From: Aricia agestis
Taxonomy: Eukaryota; Arthropoda; Insecta; Lepidoptera; Lycaenidae
Length of the DNA stretch: 64,000 nt
Assembly: GCF_905147365.1 (NCBI RefSeq)
Contig: NC_056422.1
Coordinates: forward strand, 9,178,501-9,242,500
Direction: 5' to 3'
Within the stretch, counting starts at the first letter, position 1, and each line of letters starts with the position of its first letter. Under the pieces are notes generated by a model. The model was not told the DNA's origin. It saw only the letters and a program-made list of their open reading frames with translations, and made no database searches. Positions 24,260 through 36,919 of this stretch are shown here, piece by piece. The translations under genes and the position numbers were made by a program.

Positions 24260-25265
24260 TAGTACTTTTTATAAATGCTAAATTATGTCTCAATAAAAAA
24301 ATTAACTAATTTTCATGCCATATTAATATTATGAATATTACAAGATGGAAAGGTATGTTTACCTGTCGGTCCCATATTCAATACTACCGATGCATATTAT
24401 ATTACTGAAGTATTATTAGTAAAAGCCATAAATGTTACTGAAACGATGTTGAAAAAATTGCCAAATATTAAACAAAGAGTCACGAAAAAGGAACGCATAT
24501 TACGAAAATGTGTACCGGTTACATTGAAATAACTTCTGCCCACACCGAGTTATACACCGTCTTGCTTAATTATAACACGTGTCACCGTAATGAATTTAGA
24601 CCACACATTTTCGATTGTGAAAGATATGATTAAACTGCCAGAAGCCGGGTTTTAAATAAAAATCATTTGACGAGGGTCCACCATTAATTTGGACATTGTG
24701 ATAAGTAATGAGGTGTGGGCCCTCACTTTGACACTGTTTCTGAAGTTTCTGACAGCTCGCATACTAATTTTCTTTCTACCCACGCTTTCTACTTGATGCG
24801 TTTCCGAAGTTTCAGAGGGAGCCTCCCTCCTTTGAGTTTTTGAAACCGTGATATAATTCCGTTTAAAAGATTTATAGAAAATTAACCCATCGATCGTGGA
24901 ATAACGAGACACAATAGCTTATCTATTGTTATCGCGGCCGGATGCGGCCGCTTAGGGCTTCATGAATTGTGTTGTTTTTTGTGTCTTCAACATTTTAATG
25001 TTGATACAGTAGTTATTATTTTTATTAATTAAGATAACTCCTTTAAGAACTTGCTTTTAATGTAGACTTTACCATATTTGTAACTTTAGGTGTGGGCTAA
25101 ATTCAATCAGTATATTTAGTATACAAAAGCCTTTCAAACCATATAATTGACAGATGTGGTGTCTAAGCTAATTAGCTGGTGTGATTGATATCAAATAACT
25201 AATTTGATAGTCTATCGAGACATAATTAGTGACATAAAGGCGAAGGCTCACTTCAGACTAGAGAA
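24260..25265. other. No gene recognised
   Basis: AT-rich sequence, with a GGCCGGATGCGGCCGC palindromic patch at about 24934-24950. No repeat or exon is supportable. Confidence 0.35.
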
Positions 25266-25267
25266 AT

Positions 25268-25592
25268 ATTTTTTTTTTATGAAATAAGGGGGCAAACGAG
25301 CAAACGGGTCACCTGATGGAAAGCAACTTCCGTCGCCCATGGGCACGCGCAGCATCAAAAGAGCTGCAGGTGCGTTGCCGGCCTTTTAAGAGGGAATATG
25401 GTAATAGGGGAGGGTAGGGAAGGGAAGGAAATAGGAGAGGGTAGGGAAGGGAATTGGGCCTCCGGTAAACTCACTCACTCGGCGAAACACAGCGCAAGCG
25501 CTGTTTCACGCGGGTTTTCTGCGAGAACGTGGTATTTCTCCGGTCGAGCCGGCCCATTCGTGCCGAAGCATGGCTCTCCCACGTATAAATAT
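25268..25592 (-). mobile_element. SINE-like element A, full-length
   Basis: The left T-tract plus ATGAAATAAGGGGGC is the 3' end; the right end is GGCTCTCCCACGTATAAAT. It is followed directly by an inverted H2 fragment, suggesting insertion into that older repeat. Confidence 0.75.
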
Positions 25593-25596
25593 TCGT

Positions 25597-25760
25597 TTAC
25601 TGCGCTGGAACCGTACATTTTTCCGGGATAAAACCACCCTATGTAATTTGCCGGGACTCAAGGTATACCCATACCAAATTTCAACAAAATCGGTTCGGCG
25701 GTTTGGGCGTGAAGAGGTAACAAACAGACAGGTTTCGCAATAGTAATATTATTCCTTCAA
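25597..25760 (-). mobile_element. Helitron-like H2 fragment
   Basis: On the minus strand it shows GTTACCTCTTCACGCCCAAA, CCGATTTTGTTGAAATTTGG and TTTATCCCGGAAAAATG. It is truncated by element A on its right-to-left side. Confidence 0.6.
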
Positions 25761-25764
25761 GCCC

Positions 25765-26650
25765 CATATTAGGACACCGGTGACCGCGACAACAATAGAA
25801 TACAATAGCATTTCCAAGAATCCCCGATCGAAGGATTAAGTAAGGATTGCAAATAAAGCCAACTCGGGCCAATCAGAGATAAGTGATAACCCTATACTAA
25901 AACATAACACAAGAAACGAGATAAATAACATTACATAGTAAAGCTAACGGTAAGCTAAACTGGCACAAGTAACGCAGCTAGGTTCTTTTCTCGATTCAAT
26001 CTGTTGCCTATCATCATATTATATTCTCGTTTTATACACACAACACACAAACTTTTGACCTCTGTAAAAAAAGGGATTCCTATTTTGCCAACAGAGGAGA
26101 GTGATTTAAGGTTCTAAAATTTGTACATAAATTGGTTCAAGTATACACTTTAATTTGCCCATAGCTTATATGAAATGTATTTATGGTTTTAAATTATGCG
26201 ACAAAAACCATTTTGTCGCTTACGCCCTTTCCATTTTTTGCTGTTCCATTGCTTCTTTTCTATGAAAGGCCGAGCCGGCCTCTCATAGAAAACAAGCAAT
26301 CTAAAACATACCCAATACGGTTTTTTACTTTAACGCGGCGTTACCTTCAAAGGTACTTTCTCAAAGGTTATAAATCTTTGAACTTGCACGATGAAACTGA
26401 TTCACTTCAGCCGCTATCTATATCTTATCTATGACGATACGATAGCGTTATCGTACCACAAATAATAAACACAGGTGCTATTATCAAATATTTTTCAAAT
26501 ATTTGATTTACCTTCTATTTAAAGCTAAAAAACTGAAAGTTACAGTTAAACGAGACGTAATAGGAGTGACTCTATTGAAAATCAATAATCATTGAGTGTT
26601 TGTTATTTAATTTTTTTAATAATATAAATTATTGCTCATGATAATATACT
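25765..26650. other. No gene recognised
   Basis: AT-rich. A small inverted repeat TTTCTATGAAAGGCCG...CGGCCTCTCATAGAAAA lies near 26258-26292. Nothing else is supportable. Confidence 0.35.
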
Positions 26651-26651
26651 T

Positions 26652-26884
26652 CAACATCGTGAGGAAAACCGCACATAGTTGGTCCCAGACGTATTGACTA
26701 GGTCTTTCCTCTGGACTAGGCCAATTATGATGCGAGAATGCTGTATGCGCATGGGCAGCCAGTAGCCATACGGACATGTAAAAATCCCGTCTCAGGAACT
26801 ACAGTATTTGAGGAGTGGTTAATTCGCTCTGAAAATACTGTATAAATCATCCACGACGGATGTAAAGGCCTAGTTTAATAGGCT
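26652..26884 (+). mobile_element. tRNA-derived SINE family C, 5'-truncated
   Basis: It matches the body of the complete copy at 56057-56421: ATCGTGAGGAAAACCGCACA, GTTGGTCCCAGACGTATTG, TATGATGCGAGAATG, TTTGAGGAGTGGTTA and GATGTAAAGGCCTAGTTTAA. The tRNA-like head is missing. Confidence 0.7.
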
Positions 26885-26885
26885 A

Positions 26886-27014
26886 ATGGTCCGTTTCACC
26901 ACTTTCTGATAAAGTGCCTAATAGCCTATTCACAACTTTTTTGACAGATTCTCCATACTTGATCTATCAACTTAATTGGTGGATAGCCTTATCAGGAAGT
27001 GGTGAAACAGGCCC
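26886..27014. mobile_element. MITE of the GGCCTGTTTCACCAC family (M1)
   Basis: Inverted termini GGTCCGTTTCACCACTT and AGTGGTGAAACAGGCCC flank a 129-bp palindromic element abutting the SINE C copy. Sister copies lie at 49872-50011 and 50029-50570. Confidence 0.7.
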
Positions 27015-27019
27015 TAATA

Positions 27020-29855
27020 GTAGAGTCGTTTAGGTAATATTATGTGACTTCTCAGTAAAGCTTTCCGATATCTACAGGCAAAGTAGTGAACGGATCTTCA
27101 TCAGAATTTGGTGCAGAGGCTTTGTCTATATATGTAGAGTACAGACACAGTTCGTTTGTGAATATATTAGTATCGTTCATCACTCGTGCCCTCGCACGCC
27201 ATATATCACGGCGGACTCATCACGTTTTTAATAAAATCGCAGCTGGTACGGGAAAAATTTTATTGATTTTTTCGTGTTTTAATGCACATCATAGCCAATG
27301 CTAAATTTTGACAGTAACAAAGTAATATAAAAAGTTAAAAACTTCCTTTTAGTGCCATTGATGTGTTCTTTCTGAGTTTTTGTGACAGGAGTTTATTGGA
27401 ACGAAATTCCTTATCGCGCGTTCGGCGTAAAGAAGGCTAGACAGAAGGATATTTGACCTCGACACTTTTTTATTAGTACCTGGATGGTAGGGGCAGAGGG
27501 CTTTGATAGTATTCCTGTGCGTCAATAGATGGCGTTATTAAAAATATTTTTTTGAGTGTATAAGTCTTTTGAACATAAGAAATAACTTCGTTCCATTCGG
27601 GTGTCCCTTGAAACCTCTGAAGTTTTCATTCTCTAGAGATTTTGTTTGGCTAGCGTCAAAAAGTTAACCAAACAACAACGTTGTTGAATAGATAAACTCT
27701 TGTAAAAAAAAACCTTAAAAAACGGGGCATTGTGCAACGTATTTTTAAGTACTGCCACAATATCGAGAGGATCATCTTAACATATTGTTTTAACATGTTT
27801 TAGATTTATTATTGTCATAAACTATAATATTATCTGGAGCTGCTCTTTTTTGCGTACCAAATTATAACCCAAAAATTTACTACTTATGTCTAGATAAAAA
27901 TCGCCAAGCCGTATCCGGTCCTCCACCAGACCGTTGGCGTCGCCTCTTGCAACTTTTCTTTGTGGCTCTCGTCATCTGCTACGAAATTATCGTAATTATA
28001 AACCGCGGGGCTTCGAGCCTCTCGGGTTCCTGTCCAAATACGTTAGGGTCCGTTACGATTCTTGCAATCAAAGGAACTCAATCTACCGAGTCCCCCATAT
28101 CTATTCTTTCCTACCCTCACCTTAGATTCTGATCGATAAACGATATTGAACTTTATTCCGATGGAGGAAGGACCGTAATTATTTCCAAGATAAACATTAT
28201 TGAAAGTTGAGTGTCTACTAAACAAAATCGTCAATAAACAAAGGTTTAGTTAAATTAATGCTTGTATTTCTCAGTTCTATGACCATTATACAGCGTGGTT
28301 TGATTTACACGATTGGGGAAAGAATGTAGTTAAAGAAATATACGAAACAAAAATTTATTCCTTGCAAAAAAATATTGTGCTTGTAAGATATTATGACTTT
28401 CAAAATTATTTTAATAATTTGGTTCATAGAGAAAATTTTATAAGAGACTTATAATTGTCCGTTTTCAGAACAAATTTATAGATTACTGTTTTTCATTGTT
28501 ATTAGTAAAATAATTATCGTTACGAATTACGATGGCAGCTTACTAACTTTTTGACACTCATCGTAGTGTGCATCAAAATTCCTGCACTCAAATTAATTAA
28601 AAAAAAAACCTTTTATGGTTATTAATGCTTATTTTTTCATTCACTTTTAATTTTTTAACCCTCCAACGCGAACACCATATATTCTGACACTTGAAGTCTG
28701 AGATGCTTGGAGGTCGAAAATCAGCTTTCACATGGGTCGTTCTTACCCCAGCCGTGAGACAAAGGACACGATAAACATCTCTCGATTGCCGCACCATTAT
28801 TAACCCTCAAATGGTTTCCGGATGAAAATTGTTATGCTTTAATAAGTCTAGACTAGCATAAGGAAGAATAACGTTACACAGTAAAATGACGTGAATTGTT
28901 ATTATTATGCATTTTTAATTTTAGAAAAAAAGTATTAAATTTTAACGATTTTGTATAAAAACTTAATATAAAATTATGTTAGTTTTATGTGTTTTATATT
29001 TTTTATATATTTTGTAGATGATAGTAATGCAATAAAGAAATCTTAGAACCTCTAAAATCGTATTTTTTTTCTCCAAACATAGTTATCACTTATCAATATC
29101 ACTAACAGACTATTATAATTTATGCGAACAAAAAACTGCCTTAGTAAAAAATGATCCAAATTTTGTCGCCAATTACAAGTATAAAAACCGAGAGCTTGTC
29201 GAATTTGAAAAATGCAAAGCATCGGGGGTCACGCCTTACCCTTTCGTCTCACTTTTTTTGCTGTTTTTTGCGCAAAAAACAGTTTTTTGCGCATTGTGCC
29301 GAATTTCGCACGGTTCGTTTTGACAATCGGGGTGTCAGTTTTGAATGTGACGCTAATTTTGGTTTCTAAGCCTTTACCCAAAAAAACATGTCTGAAAGGT
29401 GTCTTCGGATGAGAGAGATGTCAAGGAACCCTTTTCCTTGACCCTATGACCTTTAGGGTTACCTTTATGGTAAACTAATCAGCTGCGATTGTTACTTAAA
29501 TGGGTTATCTTATATTTTTGATTTTGAAGTTATTTTATTACGGTGTGAACTTTATCACACCATCACGGTTTTGAGGGTTAACAGTTATATCTTCTTTTTT
29601 ATTGATGGTTTTATTGAAGTTCAAAGTTTAACAGGGTGAAAGAGTAAGGTGGTTTGCTTCAAAGATTATTTGGATCGGGGATATCTAACTGTGCTTGAAG
29701 TTCAAAGAATAAAAACATAAAGAACACAAAAATATGCGGTTGTAGGGATAAAGCAGCAAAATTTTGTTATTTCTTCAAAACAGACTTCGTGAAATTACTT
29801 GCAGGTGTTGCCAAAATACCGATTGAATATTATGAATGTGCAATATTTTCTCCTC
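27020..29855. other. No gene recognised; one compositionally distinct patch
   Basis: Mostly AT-rich. 27915-28130 is more GC-balanced and complex (for example GCGGGGCTTCGAGCCTCTCG) but has no coherent reading frame or splice sites. 29258-29296 has a GCAAAAAACAG mirror repeat. No repeat copies shared with the window. Confidence 0.35.
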
Positions 29856-29858
29856 TAA

Positions 29859-30133
29859 CGATAATAATATCTATGGACGCTTCACACCACGTCAGTCTGG
29901 CCCCGTGCTATGTACCTGAAGGACTTGTGTTACAGGTACCAGACAACGGAAATATATTTAATACTTTTATACTATACATATATTTAAGATTTTTTATTAT
30001 ATCATACACATATTTAAATACACATCCATGACCCAGGAACATTGAAAAACTTTTTGTTCCGTCGGCGGGATTCGAACCCGCGACCCCCGGCTTGAGTTGC
30101 CACACACTCTAACCACTCAAGCCACGGAGGTCG
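29859..30133 (-). mobile_element. tRNA-derived SINE family B, complete head
   Basis: The minus-strand 5' end reads GACCTCCGTGGCTTGAGTGG, with an A box (GTGGCTTGAGTGG, 30115-30127) and a B box (GGTTCGAATCC, 30068-30078) spaced as in a tRNA. A non-tRNA body follows, ending in an ATA-rich tail. A 3' fragment recurs at 41345-41423. Because the tRNA-like part does not fold into a complete cloverleaf and is continuous with a repeated body, a SINE is preferred over a tRNA gene. Confidence 0.75.
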
Positions 30134-30178
30134 TCATAATAACAGTTTTACGAGTTTTGTTTAGATTATTTTTTTGTA

Positions 30179-30379
30179 ACTAGATGACGCCCGCAACTCC
30201 GTTACGCCAGAATGCGTTAATCGCGCGGAAATCGTACATTTTTCCAGGATAAAAAGTATCCTATGTTCCCGGGACTCAAAGTTTCTCCATACCAAATTTC
30301 AGCAAAACTATTCATCGGTTTAAGAGTGATAAGGTAACAGACAGACAGACACAGTTTCACATTTAAAATATTAGTATGG
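30179..30379 (-). mobile_element. Helitron-like H2 copy, near complete
   Basis: On the minus strand it runs from ATACTAATATTTTAAATG through GTCTGTCTGTTACC, TTTGGTATGGAGAAAC and TATCCTGGAAAAATG. It ends GTTGCGGGCGTCATCTAGT. The CTAGT end abuts T, as expected for Helitron insertion. Confidence 0.65.
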
Positions 30380-30477
30380 ATTTAGTAATTAATAAAAATC
30401 ACAATTTAAGAACAAAAGTCATTTACAAACCTAATTGACAGTAAACTAATTATACGTACTGAGGCCTTTGCATTATG

Positions 30478-30587
30478 TAGGTACTTGAGATCTGAAAATA
30501 TCTCATTGGTATACCCCTCCACCCAGAAGCAAACCTGCGACCTTGCGAGTGCGAACCAAACGTCTACCCACTAGGCCACAGATGCTT
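30478..30587 (-). mobile_element. SINE family C, tRNA-like head fragment
   Basis: Reverse complement of TCTACCCACTAGGCCACAG gives a TGGCCTAGTGGG A box. The AGATCTGAAAATATCTCAT part matches the segment after the head in the complete copy (56150-56170). Confidence 0.55.
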
Positions 30588-30599
30588 TTATACGTACTC

Positions 30600-32575
30600 A
30601 ATTTTAAGACTCACAAGAAATATAATATTCTTGTTCTACTTGAATGAATCTAGTAGACTATAGTCATGCGAACATGGACAACAGCTAGTATACAAAACTC
30701 GAATCTCATTCATCTTGAAACTCCTTTACTTGTGACTTCATAATTTCTAAGGACACCTACTGAGGCCTATATATTTAACATCGTTCACATTTATCACCGA
30801 AAATGGACCTTGTTATCGTAAGTTAAGGTTGAATTTTCTTTGGCATTAACAGAATAATCGTTTAGCCACAGGGCGTATCTATTTTGTCAAGTAAATCATG
30901 TGAATGAGTCCTTACAAATCCTTTTAGTTATCATTTAAATGACAATCAAAGTCAAGTCACAAGGGGTGTTCACAATGGTGGAATATAATGAGACCGTACA
31001 CGTTGCATACATTTGTTAAGTCAAGAAATAACCAAGTACGTCTTTATGTAGTGTATTTAGAGTTATGTTTAAATACATAATTAAAAACTGTAATTCGACG
31101 TTGTTTTCAAGAACTTAATAAATCCGTTTTATAAAAGGAGAGTTATAAATCTTCAGGTACTGCTACAACTGCTAGTTGCCTGTTTTAATAATTTTAAGTA
31201 ATTAAATATAATCAAGTTTCCAAATCGGTTGTCAATGAAAATTACAGATGATTATTATCGAAGAACGCCATTACAATAGCTGATATTCGTTAAGATTATT
31301 ATTGGTTTTTATTAGTACTAATAAATTTGTTAAAAATTCCTGATAGTAATAGGTTTAAAATTACAATAGGCATGACTATTTTTTTTCTTATCGCTAATTG
31401 AAAGACACTTAAAAAATAGAAACATTGTTGAAAGAATGACTCTTATAGCTTAAAAATTCACCAAGATATGACAATTCAAATATCTCATAAAAAAGACCTG
31501 CCCGAAACGCTCCATACAAACTGCTTCGAAAGTATGACGTCAGTCTTTCGTAGTTTGTACGCATCGGGAGACAACTTTGTTCGACAAGTATATTAAATAT
31601 TGCGTTTATGAAAGTGGTTTCATAACAAAAGTTGCTTTTAATTGCATAAGTTATCGAATTGTATACAAATATTAAGAAATTTAATTGAAAAAAAAAATTG
31701 ACTTGAATATCCAACTTTGAAGGCGCATAACAAAAAAAATACAAATGATATTAAGCTGAAATTTTGGGAACACTTATTTTTCACCGTGATTTCTTTATTT
31801 TATTAACAAAATTCGCTAATCTTTGCCCTTGTCATCATCCCTATTATCAAAATGCCGTAAACGTTTACTTCTTACTAGATACTTTTGCGTAGTACCAAAA
31901 TAACATATCAATTATTGTTATAAGACAAATGTACTACGTAATTTCTCATTTACAACATAAATAACCTTCGTATCATCATTTCATACCGTACCCGTAACTA
32001 TCCAAACAAATAGAAAGTAAAAACATCAAACGTAAGCCTTTATTATCCTAACCGCGGCAACTATCCTCAGAAAAAAAAGCCTAATTTCTCACTCAACCGC
32101 AACTATTCTAACAAAAAAAGTAAAAACATGACGTGTAAGCCTACGTCGTAGCACTACGCCCACTAGCTACGAGCTACGGCGTAGACATCGATCTACACTG
32201 ACAAAGTTTTTCAAGATGGCGTCGTGGGGTGGGAGATATTTTTTACTGTCGTCAGGGTGAGCAGTGGAGCCGATCGCAACAACGCTCTCCACTTGGTCTC
32301 TAAAAGCAACGTTTTGGAATGCTCACTTGTGCGTAGGTAAGTGTCTGGGTCAATGTACGGCTCGCGTTATGTAGTGATAACTTAATAAACTGTTTGAAGG
32401 CTTTGTTTTGTAGAAGCGTAGAAGTAAAATATTGAATTTCATTTATCATTATAAAATTCTCGTGTGACTTCTTTTGATGAGTCTAGTAAGAATTTGCCTT
32501 CTGTTTTATATATTAGTAAATACTAAATATCTACATATTTACTATTAAGTACGTAATTTATATTGCTTTGATAAA
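30600..32575. other. No gene recognised
   Basis: AT-rich sequence. 31495-31575 holds an imperfect inverted repeat (CATACAAACTGC / GTAGTTTGTACG). 32105-32200 is a CTACG/CGTAG-rich stretch. A CAAGATGGCG motif with a downstream donor-like site at about 32211-32262 is listed among the findings. Confidence 0.35.
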
Positions 32576-32580
32576 TCTTA

Positions 32581-32782
32581 TCTTATATCTTTAAACGAGC
32601 AATTCTTGTATTATATATATATATAATTGGAATCTCGGAATCGGCTCCAACGATTTTCATGAAATTTAGTAAATAGGGGTTTTCAGGGGCGATAAATCGA
32701 TCTAGCTAGGAATCATTTTTAGAAAATGTCATTTTATTCGTGTTTTATCGAATACCGAGCAAAGCTCGGTCAAATAGCTAGT
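32581..32782 (+). mobile_element. Helitron-like family H1, complete (hairpin plus CTAGT)
   Basis: It starts TCTTATATCTTTAAACGAGC. The 3' end carries the 17-nt hairpin ACCGAGCAAAGCTCGGT followed 9 bases later by CTAGT, the classical Helitron terminus (hairpin then CTRR). Length is about 200 bp and it is non-coding. Other copies lie at 45333-45588 and 45592-45794. Confidence 0.75.
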
Positions 32783-32789
32783 TAATACT

Positions 32790-34585
32790 TAATTTACTTG
32801 TTCTTTCATCTATATTATATTATTATTAAAGTTTATTTAACAACGTGCAACGAAAACTAACTTCGCGATAATCAAATTAATCTTCTATGTTAGTTTGTTT
32901 ACAAAGGTGTAAACTAACAAAGGCATCAAAAATGTATCAGCCGATATAGATACATGGTGTTCGGATAATGCTGCGTCGACCGCGCACACACCCTGTAGCT
33001 GTTTACCGACACGGCCGAAAGGGAGAGCGAGACAACTGAAATTTTTATGCACTTTTTGAAGCCAAAAATTATGCGTATTTTTTCCAGTGCAGAGTTCTTT
33101 AGTTATTAGGATTGGTAAAATGACAGACACAAAACCGGATTGAAAATTCGTAAGATAAAGGGAGAACAGACCCCCGGCACGCCGTAGGAGAACAGTTATA
33201 ATATTTTATCGCGAGGAGAAAATAATTCCTGTTGTTTTGTTTTCACTTACCCCACAGAGTAACCCAATTAATTTTAAAATCAAATTATTATTATAAAACT
33301 TCTTAAAATTAAATTTCTGTAAGTTTAATAATTCATCGCTATTCATTGTATGCAGATTATATGTAAAAAGATAACAGTAAGCTGTATAAAAGTAGAATAT
33401 GAACAATTGACATTTATCGCGCAACAGTTAGATAGTTAATCAGCAATATTTTATCTACTTACGTTGAGCTACGTAACTTGTACTAAAACAAAATAATATT
33501 TTGCACACTACGTACTCCTCTTTTAATTCATTCTTCATGAGGCTTTGTGCAATCAATCGATCCAAGTCTGTTTTTTCGAATAATTATTATTATTTTTAAC
33601 AAAAAATTAAAACCGACTTCCAAGGTAAAAACAATAATAATATGAACTAAAAAGTATTAAATAACTCTTACTCTATAATAGTGCCTTTTTCAGAATTCGT
33701 TTAAATCTCAACTATTTCTGTACATACTACAGTCTTCATTATTTGAAGTCGGTAACAGCTAATTTTATCGTGAGTTCAGTCAATGTCAGAATATCTGAAG
33801 CTTTTGGGACTGGTACTCCTCCTTTTTGGAAGTCGGTAAAAAACCCAGCTGAAGTTAAATTTTAAATTGTATAATTTTATTACTCTTCATATATATAATA
33901 AAACATGCTATATTATTAAATTTAACCATATGAAATATAATATTATATTTCCATTATATTACAGCAAATATTATTAGTTTCTATCAAATATAATGTACAA
34001 AATTCTCAGTTGCTACATCCCACACTTGGATAGACTGTACATATCCGGCGGCAGCGCACTTGAAATTAATTTCATATAGCCGCCGGGCGTTTGCGTGGCC
34101 GGGGTGGCCATCCCATCCCACGAGCATCCGCCACGTGTCAGCTAACCATGTTTTATCAATCATAAGCCAATTGGTTAAGGGCAAATAATTTAAAGCGCAT
34201 AAAATACTTTTATCATATTAAGTAAAGAACTTAAATACTTGACAACTCAGCTTAAACACAGCTTCAAAACCATAAGTATCTTGTTGTGTAGAAATACGTC
34301 TCTTAAAAATATTATGACATAATATTAAGCAATATTAAAAATATTTTGTGTTTTCATATAAACTTATTTTTTATATAAATTTGTTCTTTTAGGAATGTAT
34401 TTTTACCTGGTTACCGTACATTTTGCCACTCCAAACTTTCCTAATAATAATATTATTAGCTATCCCGGGATTGAAGGCATTGTATAGCATCCGTACTAGA
34501 ATACACCCAAATCTGCACAGAAACATACACACAAAGACAGAAAGCCCCACAAACAGAAACTCTTTTTCAGTACAATATAACCATG
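32790..34585. other. No gene recognised; one ACCGACTT repeat and one coding-like patch
   Basis: 33601-33845 has the AAAACCGACTTCCAAGG / GGAAGTCGGTAAAAAACC layout of the 'ACCGACTT' repeats. 33984-34184 is an open minus-strand frame with a GC-richer, tryptophan-containing segment that matches nothing I recognise. The rest is AT-rich. Confidence 0.35.
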
Positions 34586-34590
34586 CTTAG

Positions 34591-34785
34591 ACTATACTGT
34601 ATTCGACGAAACATGGCGGCAGCGGTCATTGACTCCCTGTCAAATACTTGTCATTTTCTATACGCTGCCGCGAAATTGACAACATCTGACACTTCACTGT
34701 CAATCGCGGTTTATATAGAAACTGACAAGTTTTTGACAGGGAGTCAATGACCGCTACCGCCATATTTCGGCGAGTACAGTATAGT
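34591..34785. mobile_element. MITE with about 50-bp terminal inverted repeats
   Basis: Left ACTATACTGTATTCG...GCGGTCATTGACTCCCTGTC; right GACAGGGAGTCAATGACCGC...CGAGTACAGTATAGT. The termini are near-perfect inversions flanked by TA-rich sequence. It carries ATGGCGGC in its terminal repeat, so this motif here is not an exon. Confidence 0.75.
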
Positions 34786-35036
34786 TAAACTATAAAGTTA
34801 AATACCTACCGGAATAACTGGTTTTTATCTGTGTGAAAAATATGTGTACGTATACACTTACACAAGCATGATTGAACATGAATTCTATGAGATTAAATTG
34901 TCAACGTGCGGCACATGCCGACTGGACGTTAAAAAAAGAGTGCTGCTGTCATGTATCACACGTCTCTTTTTACCACGCAGTGTTACTGATAGTGACATCT
35001 CTCTTGCTCAGGCCTTTCTTTCTCTATTCCGCTAGG

Positions 35037-35055
<19 letters not shown>
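35037..35055 (+). repeat. (TA)n microsatellite at SINE insertion point
   Basis: GTATATATATATATATATAT-type run directly before the T-tract of the element A copy. Confidence 0.7.
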
Positions 35056-35067
<12 letters not shown>

Positions 35068-35394
35068 TGAAATAAGGGGGCAAACGAGCAAACGGGTCAC
35101 CTGATGGAAAGCAACTTCCGTCGCCCATAGACACTCGCAGCATCAGAAGAGCTGCAAGTGCGTTGCCGGCCTTTTAAGAGGGAATAGGGTAATAGGGGAA
35201 GGTAGGGATGGAAAGGGAACGGAATAAGGGAGGGTAGGGAAGGGAATAGGGTAGGGGATTGGGCCTCCGGTAAACTCACTCACTCGGCGTGAAACAGCGC
35301 AAGCGCTGTTTCACGCCGGTTCTCTGTGAGGACGTGGTATTTCTCCGGTCGAGCCGGCCCATTCGTGCCGAAGCATGGCTCTCCCACGTCTAAA
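35055..35394 (-). mobile_element. SINE-like element A, full-length
   Basis: T-tract, AATGAAATAAGGGGGC, the module order seen in the other copies, an expanded GGGAAGG/GGTAGGG purine tract and the terminal GCTCTCCCACGTCTAAACG. One of the best preserved copies. Confidence 0.78.
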
Positions 35395-35781
35395 CGTATA
35401 TTAACGTTATGAGTTAAACTAATCTAGTTAACAACATAAAAAATACTACGAAGTTGTTACACCGAATCGATATCTTATCACGGTGTAGTTTGTAGGTCAC
35501 TGCTCACTACACCACAGTCCACACCACAGACTTATTAAACGACATAAAACTCAGTTTGCTGGTATTTTAGTTAGTGTTATGGGTAAAATAAAAATATTCC
35601 TTCTAAGCCAATAAACCGATTCTGACGAGGTCTTAACGGTGATGTTTTCAGGATGATTATATAAGGATTATCTTAAGAAAATGAGGTTACAAAGTTGATA
35701 AAAAAGCTTCGCTAGTAGTAAAATTTTTCCAGTTTTTTTGTAATACAATCTTAATAATTGTAATCGTAAAATCCATACTTC

Positions 35782-35982
35782 CATACTAATATTATAAATG
35801 CGAAATTGTGTCTGTCTGTTACCTCTTCACGTCCAAACCGCTGAACCGATTTTGCTGAAATTAGCCATGTAGATACTTTGAGTCCCGAGAAAGGATATAG
35901 GATACTTTTGTCCCGGAAAATGTACGGTTCCCGCGCGATAAACGAATTTTGGCACAACAGAGTTGCGGGCGTCATCTAATCT
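35782..35982 (+). mobile_element. Helitron-like H2 copy, complete
   Basis: CATACTAATATTATAAATGC to GTTGCGGGCGTCATCTAAT, with all internal modules in order. It abuts an H3 copy at 35986. Confidence 0.65.
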
Positions 35983-35985
35983 ATA

Positions 35986-36212
35986 TATATAAAACTCAAA
36001 GGTGACTGACTGACATGGTGATCTATCAACGCACAGCCCAAGCCACTGGACCGATCGGGCTGTAATTTTGCATGCAGGTAGATATTATGACGTAGGCATC
36101 CGCTAAGAAAGGATTTTGATCAATTCCACTTCCAAGGGGTTAAAATAGGGGATGAAAGTTTGTATATAATAATACTTATTTACGCGAGCGAAGCCGCGGG
36201 CAAAAGCTCGTA
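35986..36212 (+). mobile_element. Helitron-like H3 copy, complete
   Basis: CTATATATATAAAACTCAAAGG-type start (split here: TATATATAAAACTCAAAGG), CCACTGGACCGATCGGGC, GACGTAGGCATCCGCTAAG, and the end GAAGCCGCGGGCAAAAGC. Confidence 0.65.
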
Positions 36213-36214
36213 AC

Positions 36215-36915
36215 ATAATATAATCTTAGCGATAGTGTCTGAAAATTCCTGAGATGGTAAACAGCAGTTTCCTTCATCAGCGTTCACATTTCTCACGATA
36301 GAGATAATTTCTCATGCGACATTACATGCACATTTCCATGCGTTTTAACAAACATAACAACAAATGGAAGAAAATAATTCTCATTCAGACAAATGCAGGG
36401 CAAATCAATATCTATAGCCGTAATTCTATTATCAATTTAACAATGCTTTAAATGTAGTGCTCAAACGAGGGTCCTTAAAACAAAAAGACCACACAAAGGC
36501 CACAGTTTCACAAGAGCGTCCCGCCTATTATGAATAAGAGCTTTAAATCGTAGAAATTATGAATTCTAATGTGTTGTGATAAGTTGTATTGTTTTAGTAC
36601 TTGTTATGAATGTACTAAATTGATGCTAAAATAACTAGTGTTTAATCAATGTTTATGAAGAGCCCTGTTACATCGTGTTTCCTCTTTTATATTGTACTAG
36701 TTTTAATGACGACTGACGACAGAAAGTCTATTATTATGTGCTAATATATATTCAAAAAGAACCTACAACTATTACCTATTTCAACCAAGCAACAGCAACC
36801 AAACCCATCCATTTATTTTACTCTTTACATCTTTTTTTGAAATAATATAGATAATGTCTCTTTCTTAACAATTAATATTGTTACTCTAAAGCTTGAAAAG
36901 CTGTGCTAACCTCTT
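36215..36915. other. No gene recognised
   Basis: AT-rich sequence without shared repeats or exon signals. Confidence 0.35.
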
Positions 36916-36919
36916 ACCG

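Noticed and set aside
30061..30133. Possible tRNA gene on the minus strand
   Set aside because: A and B boxes are present, but there is no complete cloverleaf, and the sequence continues into a repeated body also found at 41345, so it is a SINE head.
34591..34630. ATGGCGGC start-codon-like site near 34614
   Set aside because: It lies within the terminal inverted repeat of a MITE.
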